Of a stretch of DNA of 64,000 bases, positions 9,212 to 16,932 are shown piece after piece (within the stretch, counting starts at the first letter, position 1; each line of letters starts with the position of its first letter). The stretch spans positions 1,091,602 through 1,155,601 of the forward strand of contig BEIF01000001.1 of assembly GCA_002898215.1 (NCBI GenBank), read 5' to 3'. The position numbers were made by a program, and so were the translations under genes. The DNA is from a bacterium HR29 (GTDB lineage Bacteria > Chloroflexota > Dehalococcoidia > Tepidiformales > Tepidiformaceae). Under the pieces are notes generated by a model, which saw only the letters and a program-made list of their open reading frames with translations, was not told the DNA's origin and made no database searches.

Positions 9212-9448
9212 ATGCGACGAGCACGGTTGGCGGCAGCCATTCTCGTGCCGTTCGTGGTGGCGGCGCTACCGCTGGCAGCCTGGACGCAGTTCCGCCCGGC
9301 CCCCGACACCCTCCGCGTCGTCGTGGCCGTGCCCCAGCCGCCCGCCCAAACCACCGTCTCGGAGGAGGAGCCGGCGAGCACCGCCCGGAGCGTGGGCGGA
9401 GCGATGGCCGAGGCGCTGACCGGGCTCGCCTGCGGCGGCCCATCGTAG
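9212..9448 (+). CDS. small exported hypothetical protein
   Basis: 78 residues with a clear N-terminal signal/anchor (RRARLAAAILVPFVVAALPLAAW) followed by a Pro/Ala-rich, probably unstructured tail. A GAGGGAGGCG ribosome binding site precedes the ATG. No domain recognised. 9449-9679 downstream has no supported gene, only a promoter for the recombinase. Confidence 0.5.
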   Translation: MRRARLAAAILVPFVVAALPLAAWTQFRPAPDTLRVVVAVPQPPAQTTVSEEEPASTARSVGGAMAEALTGLACGGPS

Positions 9449-9602
9449 TGCGGATTCCTCGAAGGCGCGCATGGGAAGTTCCGATGATGCGGGCGCTGAG
9501 CCCGGGAGGAGTTCCCCGTTCGGCGCGGCAGGCCCACTATGGAGTCGGAGCTGCCGCGGCCGCGAGCGAGAAAATCTTCACGAAAATCGCGCGGCGAGGC
9601 CA

Positions 9603-9631
9603 TGGACGAGCCCGGTGCCGGCTCATAGAAT
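9603..9631 (+). promoter_or_regulatory. promoter of the tyrosine recombinase gene
   Basis: TGGACG (9603-9608), a 17-base spacer, and TAGAAT (9626-9631). The start codon at 9680 lies about 40 bases beyond the expected transcription start, with GGTGACGGAG as ribosome binding site. Confidence 0.6.
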
Positions 9632-9679
9632 GGCGCCGCCCCGGAGCGACGCGGTACCCGCCGAACGAGGTGACGGAGA

Positions 9680-10585
9680 ATGGACGAGCAGATCGCCCAG
9701 TTCCTCAACTTCCTCGCCGTGGAGAAGAACGCCTCGGATAACACTATTTCGGCTTATCGGAACGATCTGCGACAGTTCAGCGATTATGTCTCGGCTTTGG
9801 ATGGCGCGAAGCAGCGCCGCTGGGACGACCTCACCACCGATGAGCTAACGGGATATGTGGCCGTCTTGCGGGAAAAGGGCTACAAGGACTCAACCATCGC
9901 CCGAAAGGTGGCGGCGATGAAGTCCTTCTTCGCTTTCCTGGCCGCCGAGGGCATCATCGACCGCGACCCGACGGAACAGCTGAAGTCGCCGCAGGTGGGC
10001 AAGGCTCTGCCGCGGGCTCTGACGCCGGAGGAGGTGGACGAGCTCCTGGAGCAGCCGGCGAAGCGGAACACGCCGGAGGCGCGGCGCGACAAGGCGATGC
10101 TCGAACTGCTCTACGCCACGGGCCTGCGCGTAAGCGAACTGGTGGCCCTCGACGTGACCGATGTCGCCCTCGAGAGCGACCCGGTGACCGTGCGCTCGGT
10201 GGGGAAAGGCGACCGGGAGCGAGTGTTGCCGCTCCCGCCCCGCGCTGTCGACGAGCTCCGGCACTACATGTTCCACGTGCGCCCCCGTCTGGTGCGCAAC
10301 CGACGGGAACTCGCCCTCTTCGTGAACCGGCGGGGAGAGCGTCTCACTCGTCAAGGGTTGTGGCTCATCCTGAAGAACTACGCGAAGGAGGCCGGCCTCG
10401 ACGAGAAGATCACGCCCCACACGCTTCGGCATACCTACGCCACCCACATGCTGTCGGGCGGTATGCCCCTACGCTACGTCCAGGAAACGCTGGGACACGC
10501 GAGCATCTCGACGACCCAGATTTACACGCACCTCACCGACCAACAGAAGCGGAAGCAGTACGACCAGGCGCACCCGCGAGCGTGA
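9680..10585 (+). CDS. xerD: tyrosine recombinase XerC/XerD
   Basis: 301-residue site-specific recombinase that resolves chromosome dimers at dif with FtsK. The N-terminal SAM-like DNA-binding domain (FLNFLAVEKNASDNTISAYRNDLRQF) precedes the catalytic domain. All catalytic residues are visible: Arg in ATGLRVSEL, Lys in VGKGDRER, the HxxR box in TPHTLRHTYATHML, His in LGHASISTTQIY, and the Tyr nucleophile of that last motif. No phage or integron genes are nearby, so the housekeeping Xer role is most likely. XerC cannot be separated from XerD here. Confidence 0.92.
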   Translation: MDEQIAQFLNFLAVEKNASDNTISAYRNDLRQFSDYVSALDGAKQRRWDDLTTDELTGYVAVLREKGYKDSTIARKVAAMKSFFAFLAAEGIIDRDPTEQLKSPQVGKALPRALTPEEVDELLEQPAKRNTPEARRDKAMLELLYATGLRVSELVALDVTDVALESDPVTVRSVGKGDRERVLPLPPRAVDELRHYMFHVRPRLVRNRRELALFVNRRGERLTRQGLWLILKNYAKEAGLDEKITPHTLRHTYATHMLSGGMPLRYVQETLGHASISTTQIYTHLTDQQKRKQYDQAHPRA

Positions 10586-10593
10586 GGACGGCG

Positions 10594-10622
10594 TGGACTG
10601 CGCCTCGACCCTGCCCTACCAT
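10594..10622 (+). promoter_or_regulatory. promoter of the yajC-secDF operon
   Basis: TGGACT (10594-10599), 17 bases, TACCAT (10617-10622). The same -35 hexamer is found in front of pyrE. A GTG codon at 10629 lies six bases after the -10 and opens a mini-ORF running to the yajC start. Confidence 0.6.
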
Positions 10623-10628
10623 CGGCTC

Positions 10629-10703
10629 GTGAAGGCGCTGCCCGTGCCGGCCGGGGCTGAGTCGCCGGCCTCGGGCCGCTGGGAGGTCGGGCCATGGCTG
10701 TGA
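10629..10703 (+). CDS. putative leaderless mini-ORF coupled to yajC
   Basis: A 24-codon frame from GTG 10629 to TGA 10701-10703. Its start is six bases after the -10 hexamer TACCAT, the spacing expected for a leaderless mRNA. Its stop forms TGATG with the yajC Met4 codon (10703). The peptide is Pro/Ala-rich and resembles nothing I know. It may act by delivering ribosomes to yajC rather than through its product. Confidence 0.3.
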   Translation: MKALPVPAGAESPASGRWEVGPWL

Positions 10704-11038
10704 TGTGGAGCGTCATCTTCTACACCGTGCTGGCGGTGGCAGCGTTCTACTTCATCCTCCTCCAGCCGGTTTTGAAGCAGCAGAAGGAGCGGAAGAAGGC
10801 CGTGGCCAGCCTCCGTATCGGCGACGAAGTGCTCACCACCGGCGGCATCATCGCCGAAGTGGTCGACGTCGTCTCGCTCCCCGATCGGCCCACCGAGCTC
10901 ATCCTCGAGATCGCCCCGGGGGTGCGCGTCCGGGCGCTGACCGAGGCGATCGAACGCCGCCTTTCGACGCTGGAGACCGTCGAGGAGGAGGCCGACGCCC
11001 TGCAGCCGAACGACGAGGCGGTGGGCCAGCGTGCGTAG
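10694..11038 (+). CDS. yajC: preprotein translocase auxiliary subunit YajC
   Basis: 114-residue single-span membrane protein that associates with SecDF at the Sec translocon. The N-terminal helix runs through VIFYTVLAVAAFYFILLQP. It is followed by the family pattern KQQKERKKAVASLRIGDEVLTTGGIIAEVV. GGGAGGTC precedes ATG 10694; ATG 10703 is an alternative. It overlaps the secD GTG start by 8 bp, making a yajC-secD-secF operon. Confidence 0.92.
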   Translation: MAVMWSVIFYTVLAVAAFYFILLQPVLKQQKERKKAVASLRIGDEVLTTGGIIAEVVDVVSLPDRPTELILEIAPGVRVRALTEAIERRLSTLETVEEEADALQPNDEAVGQRA

Positions 11039-12428
11039 TCCCGGCAACGTCGCGCTCTTCCTCTTCGTGCTCGCCCTCACGGCGTTCGCCATCGTCGTCG
11101 TGTGGCCGGGCGAGCCTTCGCGCTACCTCCCCGGTGACTTTTGGCCGAAGGGCCGGGGAATCGCCATCGGGGATTTCGAGCGCCGCGAGATGCGTCTCGG
11201 GCTCGACTTGCGGGGCGGGGCGCGCATCGTGCTCGAGGCAGCACCCCCGGAGGGATACGACGGCGACCTCCGCGCCGCCCTCGAGGTTGCGAAAGAAGTG
11301 ATCGAACGGCGGGTGAACGAGTTCGGCGTGAGCGAGGCGGAAGTCACGCTCGCCAGCGGCAACCGCATCGACGTTCAGGTGCCGGGGATGAGCGTGCCCG
11401 ACGCCGAACGGCTCATCGGACGGACGGCGCAGCTGGAGTTCCGGGTTTACGACGACCAGGGAAACCTCGTGCCCGCCACCGGCGTGGTGAACGGCCAGAC
11501 GCTGGTGATGAGCGGCCAGTACCTGAAGAACAACACCTACGTGACCCGCCAGGGAGCGACCTTCGCCGTGAACTTCGAGACGACGGGGGTCGGCGCGGAG
11601 CTGATGCGACAGATCACCACCCGCGCGCTCCAGTTCCCCGAAGGCGACCCGCGGAGGCAGCTTCTCGTCTTCCTCGACGACCAGCTCATCTCTAACGCGA
11701 CGGTCCAGGGCGTGATCGCCGAACAAGGCTCCATCACCGGGCTTGGGACCTTCACCGAGGCGAACGAGCTCTCGAAGCAGTTGAACGCCGGCGCCTTGCC
11801 CGTGCCCTTGCGCGTGGTGCAGTCGAGCGAGGTGAGCGCCACCCTGGGCGATGATTCGGTGCTGAAAACGGTGCGCGCCGGCGAAGTGGGGCTGATCGCC
11901 GTCGCCCTCTTCATGATCCTGTACTACCGGCTGCCGGGCATCCTCGCGGCCGCCGCGCTCGTGGTGTACACGTCGCTGGTGCTGCTCGTGTTCAAGCTCT
12001 GGCCGGTGACGCTGACGCTCTCCGGCATCGCGGCCTTCATCCTTTCGGTCGGCATGGCCGTGGATGCCAACATCCTCATCTTCGAGCGAATGAAGGAGGA
12101 GCTCCGCCGCGGCCGCAGCCTCAACGCCGCCATCGACACCGGCTTCCGGCGGGCGTGGCCCTCCATCCGGGATTCGAACGTCTCCACGCTCATCACCTGC
12201 GTGATCCTGTACTGGTTCGGTGACCAGTTCGGCGCCGCCCTGGTGAAGGGCTTCGCCCTCACACTCGCCATCGGCGTGCTGGTGAGCATGTTCTCCGCGA
12301 TCACGGTCACGCGAACCTTCCTGAAGATGGTCGTCGGTACGCCGGTCGGCCGGGCTGGGTGGCTCTTCAACGCCGAGGAGGTGAAGCGCCGCCCGCCGGC
12401 GCCTGCCCCGGCCGGGGGAGGGCAGTAG
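11031..12428 (+). CDS. secD: protein-export membrane protein SecD
   Basis: 465-residue proton-motive-force-driven component that helps pull and release proteins exported by SecYEG. It has one N-terminal helix, the GLDLRGGARIVLEA motif, and a periplasmic P1 region including VIERRVNEFGVSEAEV. The five-helix C-terminal half follows, with GLIAVALFMILYYRLPG and the AVDANILIFERMKEELRRG motif with its conserved Asp. GTG start inside yajC; the last base overlaps the secF GTG. Confidence 0.96.
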   Translation: MRSPGNVALFLFVLALTAFAIVVVWPGEPSRYLPGDFWPKGRGIAIGDFERREMRLGLDLRGGARIVLEAAPPEGYDGDLRAALEVAKEVIERRVNEFGVSEAEVTLASGNRIDVQVPGMSVPDAERLIGRTAQLEFRVYDDQGNLVPATGVVNGQTLVMSGQYLKNNTYVTRQGATFAVNFETTGVGAELMRQITTRALQFPEGDPRRQLLVFLDDQLISNATVQGVIAEQGSITGLGTFTEANELSKQLNAGALPVPLRVVQSSEVSATLGDDSVLKTVRAGEVGLIAVALFMILYYRLPGILAAAALVVYTSLVLLVFKLWPVTLTLSGIAAFILSVGMAVDANILIFERMKEELRRGRSLNAAIDTGFRRAWPSIRDSNVSTLITCVILYWFGDQFGAALVKGFALTLAIGVLVSMFSAITVTRTFLKMVVGTPVGRAGWLFNAEEVKRRPPAPAPAGGGQ

Positions 12429-13414
12429 TGTTCGACTTCTCCGGCAAGCGGTGGTGGTACCTCGGCATCTCGGCGCTCTTCGTCACGGCCGCCATCGTCC
12501 TGCTCGCGATTCCGCCCTCGCTGCGAGCGGGCATCGAGTTCACGTCGGGCTCCACCTTCACCCTCGAGTTCACGGAGCGGCCGGTGAGCGCGAGCGAGCT
12601 CCGGCAAGCGCTGGCGGAGCTCGGCCATCCCGAAGCACGCGTGCAAGGCGCCGGCGAGAACACGTACATCGTCCGCACGAAGCCCCTCGCGGGCGCCCCG
12701 GCGCTCACCGACGAGCCCGGCCCCGTGCCGCCGGGTGAGATCGACGAGATCCAGTCGGCCTTGGAGGCGCGCTTCGGCGACGTCCAGCGGCGGGACTTCG
12801 CTACCGTGACCGGGACGGTCTCGGCCGAGATCGGGCGGTATTCGGCCATCGCCGTCGCCGTCGCCGCCATCGCCATCCTGGTGTACATCTCGACGGCGTT
12901 CCGGAAGGTGCGCCGCCCGTGGCGCTACGGCACGGCCGCAGTGATCGCGCTCGTCCACGACGCGCTCATCGTGCTCGGGCTGTTCTCCCTGCTGGGGAAG
13001 GTTCGCGGTACGGAGGTGGACACCTCCTTCATCGTCGGGCTGCTCACGGTCATCGGCTTCTCCGTACACGACACCATCGTCGTGTTCGACCGCGTGCGCG
13101 AGAAGCTGGAGCACGACCCGTACCTGCCCTTCGAGGAGGCGGTCAACGCCAGCCTCACGGAGACGCTGGGACGGTCGCTCACGACCTCGCTCACGGTGAT
13201 CTTCACCATCGTCGCCATGCTGCTCATCGGAGGCGAAACGATCCGGAACTTCCTCCTGGTGCTGCTGGTGGGCATCGTGGCCGGCACCTACTCCAGCATC
13301 GGCGTGGCCTCGCAGCTCCTCGTGGCATGGGAGAACCGGGACCTGGTCCGCTTCTGGCGGAAGCTTCGGCGGCTCACCGAGGAGGAAGGCCAGCCAGCAG
13401 CGGAGGTGGCCTGA
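12428..13414 (+). CDS. secF: protein-export membrane protein SecF
   Basis: 328-residue partner of SecD. It has an N-terminal helix, the GIEFTSGSTFTLEF motif and a short external domain. A membrane block follows with ALVHDALIVLGLFSLLG and the SVHDTIVVFDRVREKLE motif; VHD and the Asp of VFDR are conserved proton-path residues. The GTG start overlaps the secD stop. The gene converges on herA with only 7 bases between the stops. Confidence 0.95.
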   Translation: MFDFSGKRWWYLGISALFVTAAIVLLAIPPSLRAGIEFTSGSTFTLEFTERPVSASELRQALAELGHPEARVQGAGENTYIVRTKPLAGAPALTDEPGPVPPGEIDEIQSALEARFGDVQRRDFATVTGTVSAEIGRYSAIAVAVAAIAILVYISTAFRKVRRPWRYGTAAVIALVHDALIVLGLFSLLGKVRGTEVDTSFIVGLLTVIGFSVHDTIVVFDRVREKLEHDPYLPFEEAVNASLTETLGRSLTTSLTVIFTIVAMLLIGGETIRNFLLVLLVGIVAGTYSSIGVASQLLVAWENRDLVRFWRKLRRLTEEEGQPAAEVA

Positions 13415-13421
13415 CGCGTCC

Positions 13422-15101
13422 TTACCCGTAAAGGCCCCCGGCCGGGCGCTCGGATGCCGCGAGCCGCTCCCGCAGTGTGGGCGAACGGAGGTTTTCGCCC
13501 GGCTTGCGGTCCGGCAAGAGTTCCGGCGGGCGGACAAGGATCGGCATCGGCACGGCGTGGCCGAAGATGAGCGCCTGCTGCTGGCTCTCGAGCGTAGCGA
13601 TGATCTGCCGCAGGTTCGCCCGGCCGACGACGCCACCGACCAACGCCTCGATGTCGGCCTCGCTGTCGAGTTGGAGAGCGATCTTCGTCCCGATTTGCGA
13701 GAGAACCTCCGGGTCGATCTGGCTCGGACGCTGGTCGATGACGAAGAGGGTCACGTTGTACTTCCGGAGCTCCCTCGCGATCTGGCCGAAGATGCTCTGC
13801 CCCGAAACGGAGCGGTCGAGGAACTTGTGGGCCTCTTCGATCACGATGACGAGCCGGTTGGGCGGCGGCTTTCGGGCGTCCGCGGTCGCCTCTTCGACTG
13901 CCTCGCGGTACCGCTCCCAAATCCGGCGGGAGAGCATGTTCGCGACCAACATGTAGCTGTCGAGGTTCCGCCCCTCTCTCCCGAACTGGATGACGACCGT
14001 GATGCCGCGGAGGAGCCGGCGAACGACCTCATCGAGCACTCCCTTGAACTGGCTGCTCCCTCGTTCGACGAAGGGGCGACGGGCGATCTTCCGCAGGCCT
14101 CGGCGGAGGTTTTCGAAGCTCGCCCCATGGATGCCGAGACGCTGGGCAACGTGGCTCCAGCGCACCTCCTCGGGCGGCTCGGCGCCGCGCCATGCCGCGG
14201 CGACCACTTCGGCCGAGGGTTCGTCCTCGAGCAGGAGGTCGACCCAGCGTTTCCCGAAACGGTCGGCCGCCGCGCGCCCCGCCTCGATGGCCAGGTCGGT
14301 GAAGTCCCCGACGCTGCGCAGGATCTCGATGTCGTCGACCTCGATGTCCTCGGTACCGATGACGATGCGCCCGTCCGCCTTGCGGACCGGGTCGACGGTG
14401 TACACCTCCACATGTTCCGGATGGAGGCCCTTGAGGGAGCGCCGCCTCCCCGTGCCGTCGCCCTGGAACTTCATGTACTCCCCGTAGTCGTCGTGCATGT
14501 CGAAAACGAGTGCGACGATGCGGTCGGAGGAAGCCTGGCCGCGCGAGTAGGCCGTCATCGCATCGAGGAGCTGGAGGGTGAGGACGGACTTCCCCGTCCC
14601 GCTCTTGCCGAATACCCCCACCGAGCGCTCGAAGAGCTTCTCGATGTCGACGGCCACGCGGCGGTCGTCCATCCCCAGGGGGCTTCCCACTTCCACTGCC
14701 GCGCGGTCGCCGACGGCGAAGGCGCGGTCGACGGTGGTCTGGTCGGCGCGGCGGGCGGGGGCGAAGTGGCGGGGGAGCCGCCGGGCGCGGGAGGAGGTAC
14801 CGTCGGCGCGGAGCTCGAGGTAGGGCGTGACCTCGATGGCGGTGTACACGCCTGTGTCGAGGAGCACCTCGCGGGCGAGGGCCGCAGCGGGGTCGTCGCC
14901 GAGTGGCGGCGGCCAGTTCGCCGGGCCCGACTCTGCGGCCTTGAGCACGACGTTGGTGACCATGCCGAGGATGGTCGTCTCCGGGTCGGCCGGGGCGATG
15001 ACGTACTCGCCGAGCGCCGCGGAGACGCCGGGATGGAGGCGCACCTGGATGGTGTCGGTAAGGGACCCCCCGATGACGACCCCGATGGTATCGCTCGTCA
15101 T
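13422..15101 (-). CDS. herA: HerA-type bipolar DNA helicase/translocase ATPase
   Basis: 559-residue FtsK/HerA-superfamily ATPase that pairs with the NurA nuclease for DNA end resection in archaea and some bacteria. The N-terminal ~150 residues fit a HAS-barrel (IGVVIGG, GEYVIAPADPE). Walker A is GVFGKSGTGKS (about 14585-14612) and Walker B is LVIVIEEAHKF (about 13825-13855). The HerA-specific QRPSQIDPEVLSQIGTKI and LDSEADIEALV stretches follow. ATG 15101 overlaps the stop of the middle gene (ATGA), so nurA, the unknown gene and herA are translated as a coupled set. Confidence 0.9.
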   Translation of the reverse strand: MTSDTIGVVIGGSLTDTIQVRLHPGVSAALGEYVIAPADPETTILGMVTNVVLKAAESGPANWPPPLGDDPAAALAREVLLDTGVYTAIEVTPYLELRADGTSSRARRLPRHFAPARRADQTTVDRAFAVGDRAAVEVGSPLGMDDRRVAVDIEKLFERSVGVFGKSGTGKSVLTLQLLDAMTAYSRGQASSDRIVALVFDMHDDYGEYMKFQGDGTGRRRSLKGLHPEHVEVYTVDPVRKADGRIVIGTEDIEVDDIEILRSVGDFTDLAIEAGRAAADRFGKRWVDLLLEDEPSAEVVAAAWRGAEPPEEVRWSHVAQRLGIHGASFENLRRGLRKIARRPFVERGSSQFKGVLDEVVRRLLRGITVVIQFGREGRNLDSYMLVANMLSRRIWERYREAVEEATADARKPPPNRLVIVIEEAHKFLDRSVSGQSIFGQIARELRKYNVTLFVIDQRPSQIDPEVLSQIGTKIALQLDSEADIEALVGGVVGRANLRQIIATLESQQQALIFGHAVPMPILVRPPELLPDRKPGENLRSPTLRERLAASERPAGGLYG

Positions 15102-15694
15102 ACGGCCATCCTCAAGATGGTGGTGAGGCGCGCTGGTTCGGCGCGGAGCAAGCGGGCGAGCTCCTTCCCTGCTTCGACGAGGAAGCTCCGGCCGTCGTCT
15201 CCGAAGGTAGCCCTGGCCGTGCGGATGGCCGCGCCGATGACGGCGTCGTCGCATTCCGAGGCGGCAAGCAGCAAGGGGAGGAAGCGCCCCCCAGCGGTGA
15301 GCGCCCGCGTCTCCTCGGGAGTCGCCGGTTCGACACGGGCGAGAAGGGGCGGCGGGAGCGGCGGAAGCAGCGGGACGGGCCCCCCGTCGGTCGCGTGCCC
15401 GCAGGCCACCACCCGCACGCGCGTGCGCAGGAGCTGGCGAATGTGCGGGTGGGCACGCATCACGTCGGCGGCCGATTGCCCAGGCTCACCGAGCGGCTGC
15501 AAGGGACGGGTCGGGTCCTCGGGTCCGCTCTCGACGTTGACGACCACGCCGAAGACGACGCAGGGCCCTTCGCGGACGGCGAGGATGGCCCCCAGCGGCG
15601 GTGGGTTCTCGACGTAGCGCGGATAGGAGCAGTCGAAGGCCCGCAGGCTGGCGGCGACGATGCGGAGGGGTTCTGGCTCTTCGAAGGCAGTCAT
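15098..15694 (-). CDS. uncharacterised protein encoded between nurA and herA
   Basis: 198-residue cytosolic protein. The first ~100 residues (PPPLGAILAVREGPCVVFGVVVNVESG) look like a small beta-barrel, reminiscent of the HAS-barrel N-terminus of HerA. The C-terminal half is helical (AAIRTARATFGDDGRSFLVE). No catalytic motif seen. It has ATGA overlaps at both ends, which ties it tightly to the nuclease-helicase pair. A role as accessory or adaptor subunit is inferred from position only. Confidence 0.75.
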   Translation of the reverse strand: MTAFEEPEPLRIVAASLRAFDCSYPRYVENPPPLGAILAVREGPCVVFGVVVNVESGPEDPTRPLQPLGEPGQSAADVMRAHPHIRQLLRTRVRVVACGHATDGGPVPLLPPLPPPLLARVEPATPEETRALTAGGRFLPLLLAASECDDAVIGAAIRTARATFGDDGRSFLVEAGKELARLLRAEPARLTTILRMAV

Positions 15695-16842
15695 ACGACG
15701 CGTCTCCGCTTGCTGCGCTGCTTGCCGGCTAGGGCGGTCGTGAACCCTGCACGGGCGGATTCCGCCTCGAGGAGGCGGGCGAACTGCTCGCGGTCGCGGG
15801 AGGAGATGACGGCGAGCTCGTGGGCCTCCTGGAGCGCGCGCGGATAGCCGCCGCAGTGGCGCGCTTGGTCGAGCAGAGCGCGGTGGAGGCGCGCCACGCG
15901 GGCCGGCTCGGCAGCCCAGGCGGGAAGCTCCACCCGGGCGAGGTCGTCATCGATGCGGAGGTAGAAGAAACACACCTCGTGGGCGGGGAACTGCTGCTCC
16001 ACCCGGCGCGTTCGTTCGCTGCGGGCCCGGAAGATGGCGGACCGCTGCCCCACCCCGAGGACACGGGCGAAGAGGACGGCATCGGCCCCCAGGGGTTCGG
16101 CCTCGGGAGCTCCGAAGGCGCGAAGGCTGTTCACGACGTCGGAGGCACGGCTGGCGGAGATGTACGCACCGAGGCTCACCCTGGGTCCGGCCGCTCGGAG
16201 CCGGTCGAGCGCGCGAGCGGTGCGGTCGCGGAGCTGGTCGCGAACCGCCTGCGGAATCTGGGGAGCGTCGAGGTCCCAGGGAAAGAGCGTGCCATCGAGC
16301 AGGGCGATGACGGCGCCGTGGCCGACGCGGCTGGACGCGAGCTCGGCGACAGCCTCGAGCTCCATTACGTCGCGGAGGAGGTTGATCCCCCCGCGCGACG
16401 GAGCGGCGTCGTCCGGTTCGTCGTCGCCGGCTTCCTCGCCCCCCGCGCCGGTTGGCCCGACGGTCGGCCGAGATTCGAGGAGCGGCTCGCCAGGCAGGCC
16501 GTAGGGCAGCGCCACCATCCCGACGTTGACCACCCAGCAGGGGACGGGCGCGAAGCGATCGGGGCTGATGGAGGAACCGTCGGCCGCGACGACCGTCCAG
16601 GGCTCGGAGGGCGGAGGGTCGAACGCAGCGCTAGGCGATTCTCCGGCGGACAAGGCGTACGGCTGCGCCGTCCCCTCCATCGCAGCCGCGATGCGCTGAT
16701 TGCCCGCCTCGGGGTCGGCCGCCCAACTGCGAAGGGCACGCAAGGCGGCCTCGGCCGCCGCCTCCGCACCGCGAACGGACTCGCGATAGCGGGCGATCAC
16801 GCCTGGGAGCTGCTCCGCCACCAGCTCGAAACGGAGGGTCAT
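15691..16842 (-). CDS. nurA: NurA-family DNA end-resection nuclease
   Basis: 383-residue protein with the NurA pattern. The metal-binding Asp lies in VVAADGSSI. LLDGTLF in the middle holds a second acidic site. The late segment HCGGYPRALQEAHELAVIS fits the terminal NurA motif. In the family this is a manganese-dependent nuclease that dimerises and sits on the HerA hexamer. ATG 16842 has AAGGAG five bases upstream and overlaps the stop of a 19-codon mini-ORF. An acidic insertion (about 16395-16440, EEAGDDEPDD) interrupts the core. Confidence 0.85.
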   Translation of the reverse strand: MTLRFELVAEQLPGVIARYRESVRGAEAAAEAALRALRSWAADPEAGNQRIAAAMEGTAQPYALSAGESPSAAFDPPPSEPWTVVAADGSSISPDRFAPVPCWVVNVGMVALPYGLPGEPLLESRPTVGPTGAGGEEAGDDEPDDAAPSRGGINLLRDVMELEAVAELASSRVGHGAVIALLDGTLFPWDLDAPQIPQAVRDQLRDRTARALDRLRAAGPRVSLGAYISASRASDVVNSLRAFGAPEAEPLGADAVLFARVLGVGQRSAIFRARSERTRRVEQQFPAHEVCFFYLRIDDDLARVELPAWAAEPARVARLHRALLDQARHCGGYPRALQEAHELAVISSRDREQFARLLEAESARAGFTTALAGKQRSKRRRVV

Positions 16843-16898
16843 GCGGTCTCCTTCGAACGAGCGAGGGAATGGCGCCGCAGCCGAAGCTGAATCCGCAT
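16839..16898 (-). CDS. putative leaderless mini-ORF coupled to nurA
   Basis: A 19-codon frame (MRIQLRLRRHSLARSKETA) whose ATG is exactly seven bases after a TACGAT -10 hexamer. Its TGA overlaps the nurA start as ATGA. The peptide is very basic. The nurA ribosome binding site AAGGAG lies inside its last codons. It could set nurA expression through translational coupling; it could also be chance. Confidence 0.35.
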   Translation of the reverse strand: MRIQLRLRRHSLARSKETA

Positions 16899-16905
16899 CG
16901 GGGTC

Positions 16906-16911
16906 ATCGTA
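16906..16911 (-). promoter_or_regulatory. -10 element upstream of the nurA-herA operon
   Basis: TACGAT on the minus strand. A TTGAGG hexamer lies 19 bases further up (16931-16936), a poor match in spacing. Transcription would start at or near the mini-ORF ATG. Confidence 0.45.
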
Positions 16912-16932
16912 GCACAGCGTCGGGACGCGCCC

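Noticed and set aside
13557-15617. 686-codon plus-strand open frame opposite herA
   Set aside because: A shadow of the minus-strand herA and its neighbour in high-GC DNA; the herA frame has Walker motifs, this one has only Arg/Gly/Ala-rich sequence.
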